A stretch of DNA of 64,000 nt from Plasmopara viticola (taxonomy: Eukaryota; Oomycota; Peronosporomycetes; Peronosporales; Peronosporaceae): positions 744,001 to 808,000 of the forward strand of contig MBPM02000028.1 in NCBI GenBank assembly GCA_001695595.3. The letters are read 5' to 3'. The notes below the pieces were generated by a model. It saw only the letters and a list, made by a program, of their open reading frames with translations. It made no database searches and had not been told where the DNA came from. Below are positions 1 through 12,324 of this stretch, in pieces. The first letter of the stretch is position 1, and each line of letters begins with the position of its first letter. The translations under genes and the position numbers were made by a program.

Positions 1-579
1 AAAGGAATGACTTGGAGCCTAGCAGAGCTTGACGAGAACAATCTTCATTGTAAATAGCTACTTATAGATTGTTTCGGTAGCCTTAATTTGTAGTTTTTAA
101 AAATTGGTGCCCGAGTTCTTTCCCTTCGCGTCTACTTAAAGCAATGTGCTGTCGGTGCCATAATCGTATGCATCAAAGACGGCACCGGGAGGTTGACCTT
201 GGTCTGGCTGGGCCAGGTTTGTAATCGGCTTTTCTTTGAATTGTCTAACGCTTTTAACGCTCGATTATTCAGAGCCATTCTGTACCTTTTTTAGACAGCG
301 GCCTAGCCACTTCTGCGTATATTACACTGTGCTTGTGTAATTATTTAGCCAAGCCAAGTAACTTCTTCGAGTCCCTTTGGCTTAAGGAACCGACCAATTT
401 TACAATAGAGAAGCTCAATCGCAAACGATGAGAAAATGGAGTGTTGATAATAAATATATGGAAACAGCTCAACAAAATCCAAAAGCATGTGTGAATGCGG
501 CCGCGATATACTCAAGATTTACTTAGATTATCGAAGGAGTTATCTCGACCAATATTTTCTCTCACGTATTTATACACCG

Positions 580-1458
580 AACGTGCCATTGGAGAAGCTC
601 AACAATGATCTAAAATCGGATAAATCGGCACTCAAGCTCTGTGCCAGAAGGCCAAGAATTTGAACCCGAAGATTGCAATCAAAATTGTAAAGGAGTGGTA
701 TACAAATCAGGCCGATTATCATCGATTTCAAAATCAGAAAAAGCGTTTTTAGTGGTTTCAAAATAGCTTCGAATAGCTCAAGTTTGTGTCAATTGAATCT
801 TGCATTTTAAAAGAAACAACCAATTTTGAAAGCTATCGATATCAACTCGAGTTTGGGGTACGCAAAGCACTTATCGAACGAGACTGCAGCAGCTGTGTTA
901 GCAGCACTTGAAGACTTGTTCGTTTTCACAAACTTGATCTCCGGACAAGCAATACTGGAAGCGTGTCCATGAACCCACAGGATCAAAATCTTTTCACATT
1001 TAAAACACCATACCCAACGACAACGACCACGAAGCTATAGATAGAATCAAAGATTGAGCACTACAACAACGATTTAATTGGATTCTAAGATAATACTAGC
1101 TTAGTTATTTCCCAAAAGGATAAGGCAAGAGCGTTTGACCGACGTTATCGAATGTTATAATAGCACATCCCGTCACTCTATTAAAATGACCGAAAACGAG
1201 GCCAAAGATTACCTCATTGCGTCAAAGCTGGAACATAATCGAAGTGAAGCAAAAAGGATTAAAATTGAGCTTGAAGTGGGAGCAAGTGTGCTATATCGTA
1301 TGATGTTGAGAAAGAAACTGCTCAAAGCCGTCTATACTTTCTCTGAAGTTAATATTTACCAAGTTCAAATTTGTTCAAAAAATGGTCATACTCGCTTCAA
1401 GCCAGCAAACGATCTAAAAACTGTTAAATCAAAGCCTAAAAGTACTACTATAGATTGA
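580..1458 (+). pseudogene. Degenerate DDE integrase relic, possibly Maverick/Polinton-type
   Basis: Three pieces in different frames read as one decayed integrase. About 630-755 encodes a stretch containing KNLNPKIAIKIVKEWYTNQ, like the N-terminal region of Maverick-type integrases. About 860-970 encodes HLSNETAAAVLAALEDLF, like the strand-helix part of an rve core (the 'K.kTa..v..al..if' pattern). 1135-1458 encodes a C-terminal part with CYNSTSRHSIKMTENEA, followed by a region resembling the small SH3/chromo-like tail (VGASVLY...VYTFSEV.IYQVQI). Stops and frameshifts separate the pieces, so it cannot make an active enzyme. Family assignment rests on remembered motif patterns; a retroviral-type integrase of another element is the main alternative. 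Confidence 0.45.
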
Positions 1459-1460
1459 GG

Positions 1461-4400
1461 CGATATTCTTGAGGCGGAGAAGATCGTAGATTATGGAAAT
1501 ATATGATTTAGATAGAACAAATCTCTGGTGGGATGGCTTTCTGATGAACTTGACTTATGGGAGCCTTTAGCCAATCTGCGACTGATTACAAAAACAGAAC
1601 ACTAACGCTCAAAAGAAGTATTAGGGTTACTCCGCGCCAAAAAAAATCATGATTAGCTTGTAATAAATTTGATAGAGGTATTTCTTGTAAGCCTTTGATG
1701 CAGGGTCATTTCCCGAAGTTACTTTGTTTTCTATCCAAAAATATATGACCTGGTATATAAAGACCAATCATATGAGATCACCCGATGAGTTTAGAATAGG
1801 AGTGTGAGCTTGCCAGCTTCGACTTAAGCTTTGGATCATTTAAAAAGGTGAGTCGAACCAAGAACGCGTTGCTGGGTCGTGATGCAGCCGCGAATTTCTG
1901 CGAAACAGTAGTCAACTGACTTTTTTAATATGAGTTGGAAGCAGTAATTGGATATGAAAGCCAGCTATCTTAAAGTACTGAATGAGCAAAATAGTATATA
2001 TTAATGCCTTGACTATGCCAAGTCGTGGTAATATATTTTGAAGCTTTTTTATCTCTTACGATTATAATCAATATAATCTCAAATTTTACATCGCTCGCTT
2101 GAAAAGTGAAAGAAGGTCGGGAGCTTTTGAAGATCTCAGCATCGTATGCGACAAGCCAAATCTAAGCGTGAGATTACGAAGACGCTTCGTAGGCAAACGT
2201 TATGGCAAATGGGATTACTATAATTCCTAAGACATCGGAAGGCAGCGTCTACAAAAGCCTCAACCGAATCAACTCAGATCAGCTTATCCGAATCTGCTGA
2301 GTTCGCAAAAAAAAATTGTTGATTATACCATCAAACAGACACTGAGGTTTTAAACTGAAATGTTCGACCTGTAACGATCAATGTGGAAGTAGACAGCGGC
2401 GAGCAGGTGCTTAATACATCAAGTTATACTTAACATGATAACCAAACCGCATATCTAATCAAAACGTCAAGTATCTGGTGCTAGTATAGATACCACACAG
2501 TAAACAGCTCATTTAAAATCGACAATACTCCGAAAAAGTTGAATGCTGGAACAAATGAAAAACCTGAGGATAAGGTGGAGGCGCGACCATGGGCTAAGAG
2601 TTTATTTATTGTCGATCCTGATTGGGCTTCGCTTCGAAGTAAGCCAATTAGGCGAAAAATCGGCAAGGATGACAACAAATACTTTCTTGGTGGTAAGGTA
2701 TCATCAATTGCAGCCGAAACGGGTAGAAAGAAAGACTAACCGATTATATGGCTGGGTGACGACATTGGGTATGATGGCGAAAGTGAATAAATCGATGGCA
2801 GCAATTATATTAGACCTGAAGACTCTCTTCCTCCCTTTACTGACGCGAAACAAAAACTTGCCGTCCAAGTATGCAGACCGTACAAAGCAACGTTTTGGAG
2901 GCAGCTTCGAGTTTGATACATCGATGTCAAATTGAGCTAGTTGTGTTGATTTGCTTGGAGTCATAAGATGCAAAATGGTTCACAATACTCTCCGTAAGTA
3001 TCTGAAGACTATCTTAAACTGTATTGCCTTACCCCGTACTGGAGGTGTTGCTTATCCCATTGAATCGAAGTATACACTCGTCTGATGTCCTGCATTCGGG
3101 GTTGTCGTTGCAACATCGGAGACAAATATGCAACCTCACTTGACTTATTAATATCTTCGATATTAACCTGAATACGCTTGACAAGTTCAATTAGATCACA
3201 TTTGAATGCTTCAAGTTTCACGAGCTCCGTGATTTTCAATTAGGCAAAACTATTTGTCTAGGAACGATGTCTAAAACACAACTTTTCTGACTAATGCCTT
3301 TATAAGGGCTTTTTAAAGTGTAATTCGATGATTAAGGTCTTCTCTGGCAAGCACGTGCCATTTGTTACCAATTATCACAATTGATGCTACGTCCCAGCTC
3401 AATGGAAGTGAAGAATTTGCTCGGCTATTTGTTGCTTACATTATGCTACCATACAAAGTTTCGATGATGAACACACACGCTGCTAGTGGTCAAAACGCAG
3501 CCAACCGATTCTGGGTCAGTCTGACGTGCGGCAACTTCAATGTCAGCAACTCGATGTCGCTTAAGCTCAATGGTGATACCATTGTCTTAATAGCAGGCTA
3601 CAAGCTCAATCGGAGCAAAATTTGTGCTTAGATCGGGTACAGCACTTAAATTGTTGAGAAGCATGGTGCTAACTCTTTCTTATACCCGGATGCTGCTCAA
3701 CCAGCGCTGCGGTTGCTTTTAATATCTCAAAATTATGCCCCGGCACTGTTTCGCTACGGCTTTCATAGCAAATTTAAGCCTTGCTTAGCGTCGACTTCCC
3801 AATTCTCCTAATATAAGTGCCGTTATATCTACAACGTGGCCATCTACTGGTGCTGCATCAGCAACCAATATGATTGCTAATTAGCTTGGTCTTAGCGCGT
3901 TTGTAGCGCTTGTACAGATGGTTCTATTCATGGGAATGCGGATATGTTTAAGACTAAGCTGACTGATTTATATCCGAGTTTCAAGGAGCTTGATCTTATG
4001 GCAAACCCACAAATTTGTCTTCGTTTTACACGTAAGGCAGGGTGCTTCGGCTATTGAAATTTATAGCTTTAGTACAATGACATTTACGAGTATTGCAACT
4101 TCGAGTGGCAATGTATGTCCGGTGATGGTTGCTTCCGCGGCCAGTCCAAACTCTATGTATAGTGTAGTCGCTGGTCTTGGTTCCTTGGCCTGCTGTCAAT
4201 GCGCTTGAGCCTACAATTGATGAAACTTACATGCCTTTTACTACGTCACATCTACACGTTCTTTTCAGTCGATTGGAGAATCTTCGGGTATCATCTCTTA
4301 GTCGATCAACAAGGTTTTTTTCGATGACTGCTAATCCCAATGATACTGCCAGCGCGCAGATATTGGTTAGCAATCGTCTCAGGTTAATGCTTCATTTGAT

Positions 4401-5641
4401 CAACCACTATTGGCTTCTGTCATGCGCGCCGAGTATGGTATCCTCCATCATTTTGTTAAAAAGACCGGAAGCGGCGCTTCTGCCGCCGTTCAGGAATTCC
4501 AAAGTCTTTTGACTCGGCGCCTTAAATACCCTACCCCAATAGTTCTATTCGCAACTTCGATGTCAACATTGACTTGCAACAAATCTTCGATATAGCCATG
4601 ACTACAAATTTCACTTCTTCGCTAACAAAATCGCTGAGGCTGCTTCAATCAATGCTGTTATCACTTCTAAGCTGATGAATGGGCTCCTTGACTGTCAGAC
4701 GTCACTAACGAGCCGTGTCTGAATTGCCGATGTACGTCGTCTTATCAAACGCGATGATCCGATAGGCCATTCAAATTTAAGGTGTCAATGCTGGTTACCA
4801 GGGAACAAATATGCTCATTTTGGCTGTAAGTAAGCAGAAATTAATGCTTTAACGCTAAGCCAGCGAAATTTTAGATTTTCCACGGTATAAATTTGGATCG
4901 AAACCATACTTTTCCTAGCTGTCTTATAAAGCGTCCACAAGCTTATGGCAATTCTAGTTAGAGTCGATGCGACTCATTTGCTTCAGTGTCTTACCCTTAT
5001 ACTTTCGCAACTCAAAATACTCGATTTATCGTTGCTCAGAAACTTAATGGGAAAATATTTTATATTTTGCAAATAACATCGAAACCTGTTTGACAATAAT
5101 CAGGACCGGAGGCGAATACCTCCTTGATCGGTGTCCTTGTACTTTCAAAAAGTATTAGTTGCGTGTATCTCTACTTCAATTCTTTTAGAAAAAAAATAAT
5201 TCCAAAATTCAGACGTCTAAACTTCCTCGAAAAGACGTTGAATACGCTCGAGGAGTTGTGTCATTAAAATAGCACCTGACCTGGAAATAGATTTCAGGAG
5301 TGTTCTTGGTGGTAAATTACGGTTATAACAACTGCCGCCAAATGCTACAAGTATTACTACTCTCGGACAATGATTCTTACCAGCTCCAATTTCGTACCTG
5401 TCTATAGTACCGTATCTCTTTCTATTAGGCAGACCGGACGCATACAAACTTTGGCTTGAGCAGCAATCTGACTGACGAAGCAAAATCCCACCTAAGCCTA
5501 TCGTGCATTATTTGCTCGCGAATTGTAAGAAAGCGAAGGCTTTATAGCTGTTAATCGAATAAGCATATCCATAATTGACCCTACTAATTTCAAGTCGATA
5601 ATATTAGGTACCACCCCACGACGCACGAATCGCATATTTAA
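1461..5641. other. Gene-free stretch of decayed DNA
   Basis: No intact gene was recognised. Short overlapping open frames occur (for example 2539-2935, 3362-3631, 3990-4512) but none has a complete domain, a convincing start or a coherent continuation. Around 4095-4195 two frames read SSGNV and then QSKLYV, separated by a frameshift. That vaguely resembles the GNVGIGT...KLxV repeats of fibre-like proteins in viruses and virus-like elements, but it is too broken to call. Together with the upstream integrase relic, the block may be one decayed virus-like element. Confidence 0.35.
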
Positions 5642-8089
5642 ATGGCTATAAAAGTCACGCCGGTCGCGTCTACCGTCAATCCTCCAAAAGTTCGATCCTC
5701 TTTACCCACAGTCGATGACGTAGTGATTTGCGATCCTTCACCAGCATTGACAAGTTTGACACAACACCACAGATCATCTGCTTCCTCAAAGAAGCGGTCG
5801 CGAGTGCAATTTGAGACCAATGTACCTACAGAAACATCAAGAAGACGCAAAGCGACAATGTTCGCAGCCGTTGCAGCCAGACGTTTGAATGCTCGAAGTC
5901 CTTTGAGTCTCAATAATGAGGTTGGAGAAGAGTACATGCGTCGAGTACGTGCGCTATTTCATGCCAGTGATGCTGATGAGGATAATGCCGTGTTGCCGAA
6001 TGAAAGACTCGTCTTGTTGCAACTCATGGGCGCAACTGCCATGGAAATGCAGACATTCACTGCGATGGAAAGCCGTCAACCAGAGCATACTGTATCCTAT
6101 GATGCATTTATAAGCATGTATCGCACATTTATCGTTCAATGTGCGCAAGAGCAACGACAACTACCACCTACGAGCTTTGTGGTACGATGCAAATCACTTA
6201 AAGTCGCTTATAATCGTTGTGATACAGATGGCAGTCACGAAATCTCGCAGGTTGAGCTGGAAATTGCTTTTCAAAAGCTTGGGCTCGTTTTGAGTGATGA
6301 CGATTTAGATGCTATGCGAATGCGGTTGGACCTAAATAAAGATGGGCGCATTGAATGGAGCGACTTTTTGTATGCCGCATGGCAAGACTTTATGAGCGAC
6401 TCAAGACTGAGTAGTTCAGAGCCACACAAGCCCTTTTTCATCAATGTATTTGCTGAGCTGCCATCTTCTATTCGAGCATCGGCCGATAGACAACAGCGAC
6501 GACCATTTCAAAACAGTTCAAAACGAGGATCTCTATCCTGTAAAGGGGCTGCTTCCAAAGATGATGAACCAAAAAGGTATTTATCTCGGATGGAGCGTAT
6601 TGGCTTTGACTTTCTCACGTGTGTAGCTAAAGAACATTTGAAACGAGTCAAGCGAGCCACACTTGCTGCCAAAATGTCGACTCGATTCGAACAAGCGTCG
6701 CATTCCCAGTCTACTAAGCGACACGTCGTGCTCTCCTCTGTGTGGCCCGCACCAAGTTTTATGGTCGCGAATAAACGGATCCACGATCTGTCTCAACAGC
6801 TTCAACATCATGAAGTAAAACCACCACCAAAACCAATTGATTATAAAAATGGGTTTTCTCAGGATGTTATGCGTCAGCTCGGTCATATTGAATGGACTGG
6901 GACAGCTCTTGGCTTTTTGTTCGGTCTTGTCAGTGGTCTCACTTCAATGGGGTTTGAGAGTCAGTTGCCACCTCGACTTGTCGTCGATGAAGTATGGGGT
7001 ATAAATGGCTACGTGCTACTCATCAACATCGCTGTGTCTCTACTAGAGGTAATTGCGCTCTACATTATGGCTGTGATCTGCGCATTCAGACTGACTGTCA
7101 GTGCTGGACTCATTTTGTATCCTCTTGATGACGAACGCGAATTTTTGGCTCGAGCCGTGGCTCGCGCAGCTTTGCAAGTAAGTCATCGCAAGGACACTCT
7201 TTTTGGAATGGATCCTATGCGTGGGTCGCCACGACCTGTTTTATTGATGACGTCACTCGTATATAGGAGCAAACGGTATGTTGTTAAGTTTTTACTTAAA
7301 CTCTTGATGAAGCGTGTTCTATGGCGTGCGGCTGCTCGTGCGACACTAAGTGCGGCTGTGTTGCCACTTCAGGGTTTATTTAATGCTTGGACTATACGAA
7401 GAGTATTGCGAAATTGTCGTGTCAATATTATGGGCCCACCCTGTGCTATTGCAGCACTTGAAGTGTTTTTACTGGAAGATGCGTGTTTTACTCCAGCCCA
7501 GCGCGTGGATTATATGCGTGTGATTGGCTGTTGTCTGGTGTGTAAACGGATGGTGCACCCGAATGTAGAGATCATGGTCGAACACTTGCGCTTCCGCTGG
7601 CTCAACGCTGGTTCATGGCCTGTAAAAGACGAAGGTTGCACGTGTATACACGAACCAACTGAAAGGTGTTTAATCCACGTATTGGACGACATTGAGTGTT
7701 TGATTTCCAGGGTTCGATTTTTAAGGATATCCACTGCAACTACAACTTCTGTCATGATGACGCAATCGTTGCTTTCCTATCATTTGCGCAATCTCTTCTT
7801 TCTCCTCATTGTTGCGTTAGTCATCGACGGCAATTTGGATTGGAAAGAGAGGCGGCTCTATGTGCGTCTATGCGAGGCAGCAGGTGTACAGAACCATTGG
7901 ACCGCGATACTTGCACTGAAAGAGGCTTTTGTCCACGGACGAGGCTTAAATGCCGAGACTATATTTACGCTCGTACGATTTGAAGAAGACGTAGAGATGC
8001 CTATAGAGACGGTGGATACGAGCATGGTGCCGTGGCGCGAGTCGGTATTGTATCTAGGCAGCCGCTTGGCGCAGCTATTGTCTTGCTAG
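5642..8089 (+). CDS. EF-hand membrane protein with TerB-like C-terminus
   Basis: Single-exon 815-residue protein of unknown function. Two good EF-hand loops are visible: residues 194-205 (D194, D196, S198, E200, S202, E205) and 230-241 (D230, N232, D234, R236, E238, with D241 at position 12). A weaker third loop lies at 110-121. These predict calcium sensing on one face of a membrane. Hydrophobic segments lie near residues 420-435 and 455-495, followed by a basic region. Residues about 718-750 contain ALVIDGNLDWKERRLYVRLC, resembling the acidic helix of TerB-like domains (iDG.....E...). Start chosen at the first ATG of the frame. No specific orthologue is recognised; the EF-hand call is firm, the TerB resemblance is inference. 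Confidence 0.85.
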   Translation: MAIKVTPVASTVNPPKVRSSLPTVDDVVICDPSPALTSLTQHHRSSASSKKRSRVQFETNVPTETSRRRKATMFAAVAARRLNARSPLSLNNEVGEEYMRRVRALFHASDADEDNAVLPNERLVLLQLMGATAMEMQTFTAMESRQPEHTVSYDAFISMYRTFIVQCAQEQRQLPPTSFVVRCKSLKVAYNRCDTDGSHEISQVELEIAFQKLGLVLSDDDLDAMRMRLDLNKDGRIEWSDFLYAAWQDFMSDSRLSSSEPHKPFFINVFAELPSSIRASADRQQRRPFQNSSKRGSLSCKGAASKDDEPKRYLSRMERIGFDFLTCVAKEHLKRVKRATLAAKMSTRFEQASHSQSTKRHVVLSSVWPAPSFMVANKRIHDLSQQLQHHEVKPPPKPIDYKNGFSQDVMRQLGHIEWTGTALGFLFGLVSGLTSMGFESQLPPRLVVDEVWGINGYVLLINIAVSLLEVIALYIMAVICAFRLTVSAGLILYPLDDEREFLARAVARAALQVSHRKDTLFGMDPMRGSPRPVLLMTSLVYRSKRYVVKFLLKLLMKRVLWRAAARATLSAAVLPLQGLFNAWTIRRVLRNCRVNIMGPPCAIAALEVFLLEDACFTPAQRVDYMRVIGCCLVCKRMVHPNVEIMVEHLRFRWLNAGSWPVKDEGCTCIHEPTERCLIHVLDDIECLISRVRFLRISTATTTSVMMTQSLLSYHLRNLFFLLIVALVIDGNLDWKERRLYVRLCEAAGVQNHWTAILALKEAFVHGRGLNAETIFTLVRFEEDVEMPIETVDTSMVPWRESVLYLGSRLAQLLSC

Positions 8090-8878
8090 GTTTTCGAATG
8101 CCACAATCAAAGCTGTGTAGAATTTGGGTTTCGTTTCGATTTGATTTATTTATTTCTCAAAGAACGTTCATTGATAGAAGTCTTGTAAACCGAGTGCTTT
8201 TTAAGCCAATCAGATATAGCCTCTAATGTCTTATTGGGTATTCAAAAGTAAAGATACACCGACACACATAACACTGTACCAGATAACTTATCCTACAACT
8301 ATTGCACACTTTAATGCCCTGATGTAGTGAGCAGTCATTTTTAGGAAGATCCTTTGCACACCTCCTTTGTGTAAGGTGGTGTGTATGAACAAATAGTTTG
8401 CATTCAGCGTCGCACGAACAATGTAGTTGTCACCTTGGAGAAGAGACCTGGTCAGAAGCGGCTCTTACGAAATACATAATGCTGGAATAGGTTTTTTTCT
8501 GTTATTACTAACACTAAGCCTGCACCAACCGTTACCTTGTACTGTTTACGTCCAACAGAAGCTAAAAAGTAGTGGCATGTTTGCTGAATTCCTAATGGGA
8601 CAGTTGAACAATCATATCAGTCTCAACGGAATACATCGGTGCCTACTGCTGCATTGTGAGCCTCAGTTTTTACCGACAACATGATTTGCTGTGTACGAAA
8701 GGACACAATCAAGTGACACAGGGACGTGGCAATCTAAGATACTTTCAATGGTTCACAGAAATGGATCGCGGACCTTCCTCACCCCCAGCAATGCTCGTAC
8801 TCATTCATCCGACTTTGCAATGAGTTTCTTTGCCACCATTTACCAATCTGCTTTCATTTCCACTCGTCCAACTTTACA
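8090..8878. other. Intergenic spacer
   Basis: Lies between two plus-strand genes. Only short open frames are present and no domain was recognised. Its last 80 bases hold the probable promoter of the downstream desulfurase-like gene. Confidence 0.5.
8800..8861 (+). promoter_or_regulatory. Possible oomycete initiator region of the desulfurase-like gene
   Basis: Two initiator-like matches, CTCATTCATCC near 8800 and TCATTTCC at 8854-8861, precede the ATG at 8879. Oomycete promoters typically carry an Inr around TCATTYY close to the start codon, often followed by a CAWTTT-like flank. This is a motif match only; the transcription start is not shown. Confidence 0.3.
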
Positions 8879-11017
8879 ATGGTGTGCAACAATGACGTGA
8901 TCTCGATAACAATTCCTTCCTGGTCGTCGCCAGTCTTGTTGAAATCTATTGCTACTTCAATTCCAAAAGATGCGTTACTTCAGTCTTTTCACAAGCACAT
9001 TGAAGAAGAAGAGGAAAAGTCTCCAGAGTATTCGACTGGTTCGTCGTCTTTCAGCTTCGATTCGTCCCTCGACATTGAAACGGATGATATCAATCAAGTG
9101 CTCCACGACATGGCAACCAACATGATTGGTCGCAATGTGCCGTTTCAGACCCCATTCGGCACCAAAGCCCAAGTTTACGCCGATTACACGGCGAGTGGCA
9201 AAGCACATGAGGGCATTGAGCGATTTATCCACGACCATGTAATGCCAACCTACGGCAACACCCACACGACGACATCCGTCACGGGCCTTCAAACCACATC
9301 CTTCCGAGAAGAAGCTCGTCAAATCATTTTTCGCGCCGTCAAGGCACAAACGACGAAGGACGTGGTACTTTTTACAGGGCAAGGCTGTACTAGTGCCATT
9401 AATAAACTGGTCACAGCACTTGGCCTCAACACTGGTCGTCGTTGTCACCGCGCGTCCAAACGACCAGTGATCTTCACGTGTCCATTTTCACACCATTCTA
9501 ATTTACTGCCGTGGCGAGAAAGTCTATGTGCCGACGAAGTACAGATCCCAGAGGCAGAAGGCGGTGGACTTGATCTCCATGTACTGGAACGGCAGCTCAA
9601 ACGACATCAAAACCGGTCATTGAAGATCGGTTCGTTCGCTGCTGCCTCTAACCTTACGGGTTTATTGCTAAACGTCGACAAAGTATCGATACTGTTGCAC
9701 AAGTACGGTGCACTGGCGTGCTGGGATTATGCGGCGTGTGCACCATACGTCAATATTGACATGAATCCTCAAAACGAGCCACTCGCTTACAAAGACGCTG
9801 TGTTCTTTTCCGGCCATAAGTTTGTAGGTGGTCCCGGCTCTCCTGGTGTGTTGGTAGTAAAAAAAAACATCTTACGTAACGAGATCCCAACGATGCCAGG
9901 AGGTGGTACAGTATTCTTCGTCACGGAGAAAGCGCACAGCTATTTGGCCAATACGGTCGAGCGAGAAGAAGGTGGGACCCCCGATATTGTTGGCAGCATT
10001 CGATTAGGTCTTGCCTTTCAGCTAAAACAACAGGTGGGCACGGAACGTATTATGAGTCTGGAACGCCAGCATGTCCGCCATGTTCGCAACTCCCTCGGTC
10101 ACAATCCGAACATTGTTTTACTCGGACGACAGACGCAAGACGTCGATCAACTCCCCATCTTTTCAATGCTCATTCGCTTTGGCGACCGCTTTTTGCACCA
10201 TAATTTTGTGTGTGCGGTCCTTAACGATATGTTTGGCGTGCAAGCTCGTGGAGGATGTCAATGTGCCGGTCCTTTTGGTTCACGTTTGTTAGGGCTCAGT
10301 CGTGCCCATATTATTGCTCTTGGTCACGCTGTGGCTGCCAAGCATGAAGTACTAAAACCTGGAGTTGCCCGCATGAGCTTCCCATACTTTGCTGATGAAA
10401 GTGAAGTGGATTATGTACTTCAAGCGGTACATTTTGTCGCGGACCATGGATGGAAACTTTTACCACAATACAAATTTAATTGTCGTACCGGAGTCTGGCG
10501 TCACGTTTCTCGAGCGGATGTGGCGTTTCCAGATCAAAAACAATTGACAGACATGCACGCTGAAAAAGTAAAAAGGGTGCGTTCGTCCGTGAGCATAAAA
10601 CCCATTTGTGACGTAGAAACTCACAGGCAACACAACCTCAAGCTAGCACTTCAACTAGCAAATGATTCTATTCAAGAAGCAGTGTCGTTTGGCTTTCATC
10701 AACGTGAAAAGGTTGCTAATAGTCTGGAAGGGTTGCGATGGTTCGCATATCCGAATGAAGCTGTTGCGGCATTTCAAGAGCTAGGTGAAAAACCTCCATT
10801 GTCGGACGAGATCAGCGGTCCCTGTCAACCGCAGCGCTACTTGGATCCTTCCATTAACCACATTTGGGACGATGTACCAACGCTGGCAACGATGAAGCGT
10901 CATCGGGTGACGATAGCAGCTCAGATGCTGATTGCTCATTTTTTGCAGGGAGCAAAATCTTCATTGTTAATGGACATGACGCCAGTGTCAGACTCGGAAG
11001 ACGAGAATACTCGATAA
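8879..11017 (+). CDS. SufS-like class V aminotransferase / cysteine desulfurase homologue
   Basis: Single-exon 712-residue PLP-dependent enzyme of the class V aminotransferase fold. Visible landmarks: YADYTASGKA near 100 and the substrate/PLP-binding block YGNTHTTTSVTGLQTT (125-140). Then come FTGQGCTSAINK (165-176), CPFSHHSNLLPWR (201-213), CWDYAACAPY (281-290) and the Schiff-base lysine K314 in SGHKF. RGGCQCAGP (457-465) places C462 where group II desulfurases (SufS, HHCAQP) have their persulfide cysteine. Predicted reaction: cysteine to alanine plus enzyme-bound persulfide, or a related lyase reaction. No clear targeting peptide. It is the closest in-window relative of the first 640 residues of the 25.3-28.4 kb protein, but stops without the thiolase domain. 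Its exact substrate is not proven. Confidence 0.85.
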   Translation: MVCNNDVISITIPSWSSPVLLKSIATSIPKDALLQSFHKHIEEEEEKSPEYSTGSSSFSFDSSLDIETDDINQVLHDMATNMIGRNVPFQTPFGTKAQVYADYTASGKAHEGIERFIHDHVMPTYGNTHTTTSVTGLQTTSFREEARQIIFRAVKAQTTKDVVLFTGQGCTSAINKLVTALGLNTGRRCHRASKRPVIFTCPFSHHSNLLPWRESLCADEVQIPEAEGGGLDLHVLERQLKRHQNRSLKIGSFAAASNLTGLLLNVDKVSILLHKYGALACWDYAACAPYVNIDMNPQNEPLAYKDAVFFSGHKFVGGPGSPGVLVVKKNILRNEIPTMPGGGTVFFVTEKAHSYLANTVEREEGGTPDIVGSIRLGLAFQLKQQVGTERIMSLERQHVRHVRNSLGHNPNIVLLGRQTQDVDQLPIFSMLIRFGDRFLHHNFVCAVLNDMFGVQARGGCQCAGPFGSRLLGLSRAHIIALGHAVAAKHEVLKPGVARMSFPYFADESEVDYVLQAVHFVADHGWKLLPQYKFNCRTGVWRHVSRADVAFPDQKQLTDMHAEKVKRVRSSVSIKPICDVETHRQHNLKLALQLANDSIQEAVSFGFHQREKVANSLEGLRWFAYPNEAVAAFQELGEKPPLSDEISGPCQPQRYLDPSINHIWDDVPTLATMKRHRVTIAAQMLIAHFLQGAKSSLLMDMTPVSDSEDENTR

Positions 11018-12324
11018 AACAATCGCAACCCTTAAATTAATACGTATGGAAGAGATTCGTGTCTCAAAACGTCTTTTTGGTAGTAGAGACTCAAAGGTAA
11101 TATCGCTAACTCGATTGAGAATTTTGAAGGTGATAATCACGTTATAAGCAACAGTACTCGTCATAGAATGGCACAAATTGTGATCTGTGCGGCGAACATC
11201 GCTTAATAACATTTCAAGGTCTTCTGAGCCTACCATTAAATGGGGTGTGCTTCACCTCTTATGAACCACACTCGTCTAAGGGTAACAGCTTATGCATTTA
11301 AACATGGAGCACCATGCAAGACAATACCTGTACCCAGACACAATTTTGGGGACACTCAATTCGACATCCAAAATATAAAAATTGTAATGGTTTTGTAGAC
11401 TCTGGAAGTCAAGCAAATGGCGAACTGTGACTCGTATCAGTTCCAAGTAACTTTTTAGCTAAACGAAGTCCTGGGACCTGAACTTGCGTTTTCTTTCAGT
11501 TAAGCGATACGGCAGACCTGAAGGATATGTGGTCAATCTACACCTAACTTCAAGATTGATCCTCTGTGATGATGGAGCGGTATGCGCACCTCCTCAAGAT
11601 GTGCATAGTGGACTAAAGGCGACGTTCTTTCCTGTCCTCGAAGACATCACGCAATCAATGCATGTCTAGAACTCTAATCTCGCTATGAGAGCGCTTATGC
11701 ACTCCTAAGGCTTTGCCAATTTAAAAGCGCCGGAGGATGCCGTTCGTGTCTCAAATTTGCGCTAACTTTACTAGCAAAAGCAGTATGAGCACGACCGAAT
11801 GCACGCTGTTCAGATTGCTCTCGGGGCTGGTCGTGGCGGTCAGGCCGAGCCTTATTCGAGGAATCCTCTATAATAAGAGAAAAATCTTTGACCATTTAAA
11901 CATGAGCTTCACAGATAATGTGTGATTTAGCGAGGGCATCAAGAAGCCGCTTCTATTTGTATTGAGCTATAAAATCGGAAGGCGGGTCGAATTGCAAGAT
12001 CTAATGGGTAAATGCCCTTCTACCTTATAGCCGATACGGCTGAGCTATAAGAATTAGCAGCTGCTGCAATCTACCCCCACTCGTTTTTTAACGACGTCAA
12101 GCGCGGGGGTAGCCCATCGAAGAGCACCTCAGAACCTAATTCGGCCTTCAATTTTTTAAATTTGAAATATGTTTGTAAATTACCCCACATAAAGCTACTA
12201 CGTGCATCAACATCGTTTTGAAAAGACCGATAACTCATGCCTATAAGGGACAAAACAAAGTTCAACGAATCATTCTATATTTTGTCCAAAAATATCAAGC
12301 TCATCTTTACCGGCGGTCTTTAGA
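11018..12324. other. Intergenic, nothing recognised
   Basis: AT-rich sequence with short, unrelated open frames on both strands and no recognisable domain or RNA gene. Confidence 0.4.

Noticed and set aside
3990..4512. Fibre-like viral protein gene
   Set aside because: The GNV...KLYV resemblance needs a frameshift and covers one repeat only; kept as a hint, not a feature.
8975..9448. 157-codon antisense frame inside the desulfurase-like gene
   Set aside because: It overlaps a strongly conserved coding region on the other strand and has no motif of its own; a shadow frame.
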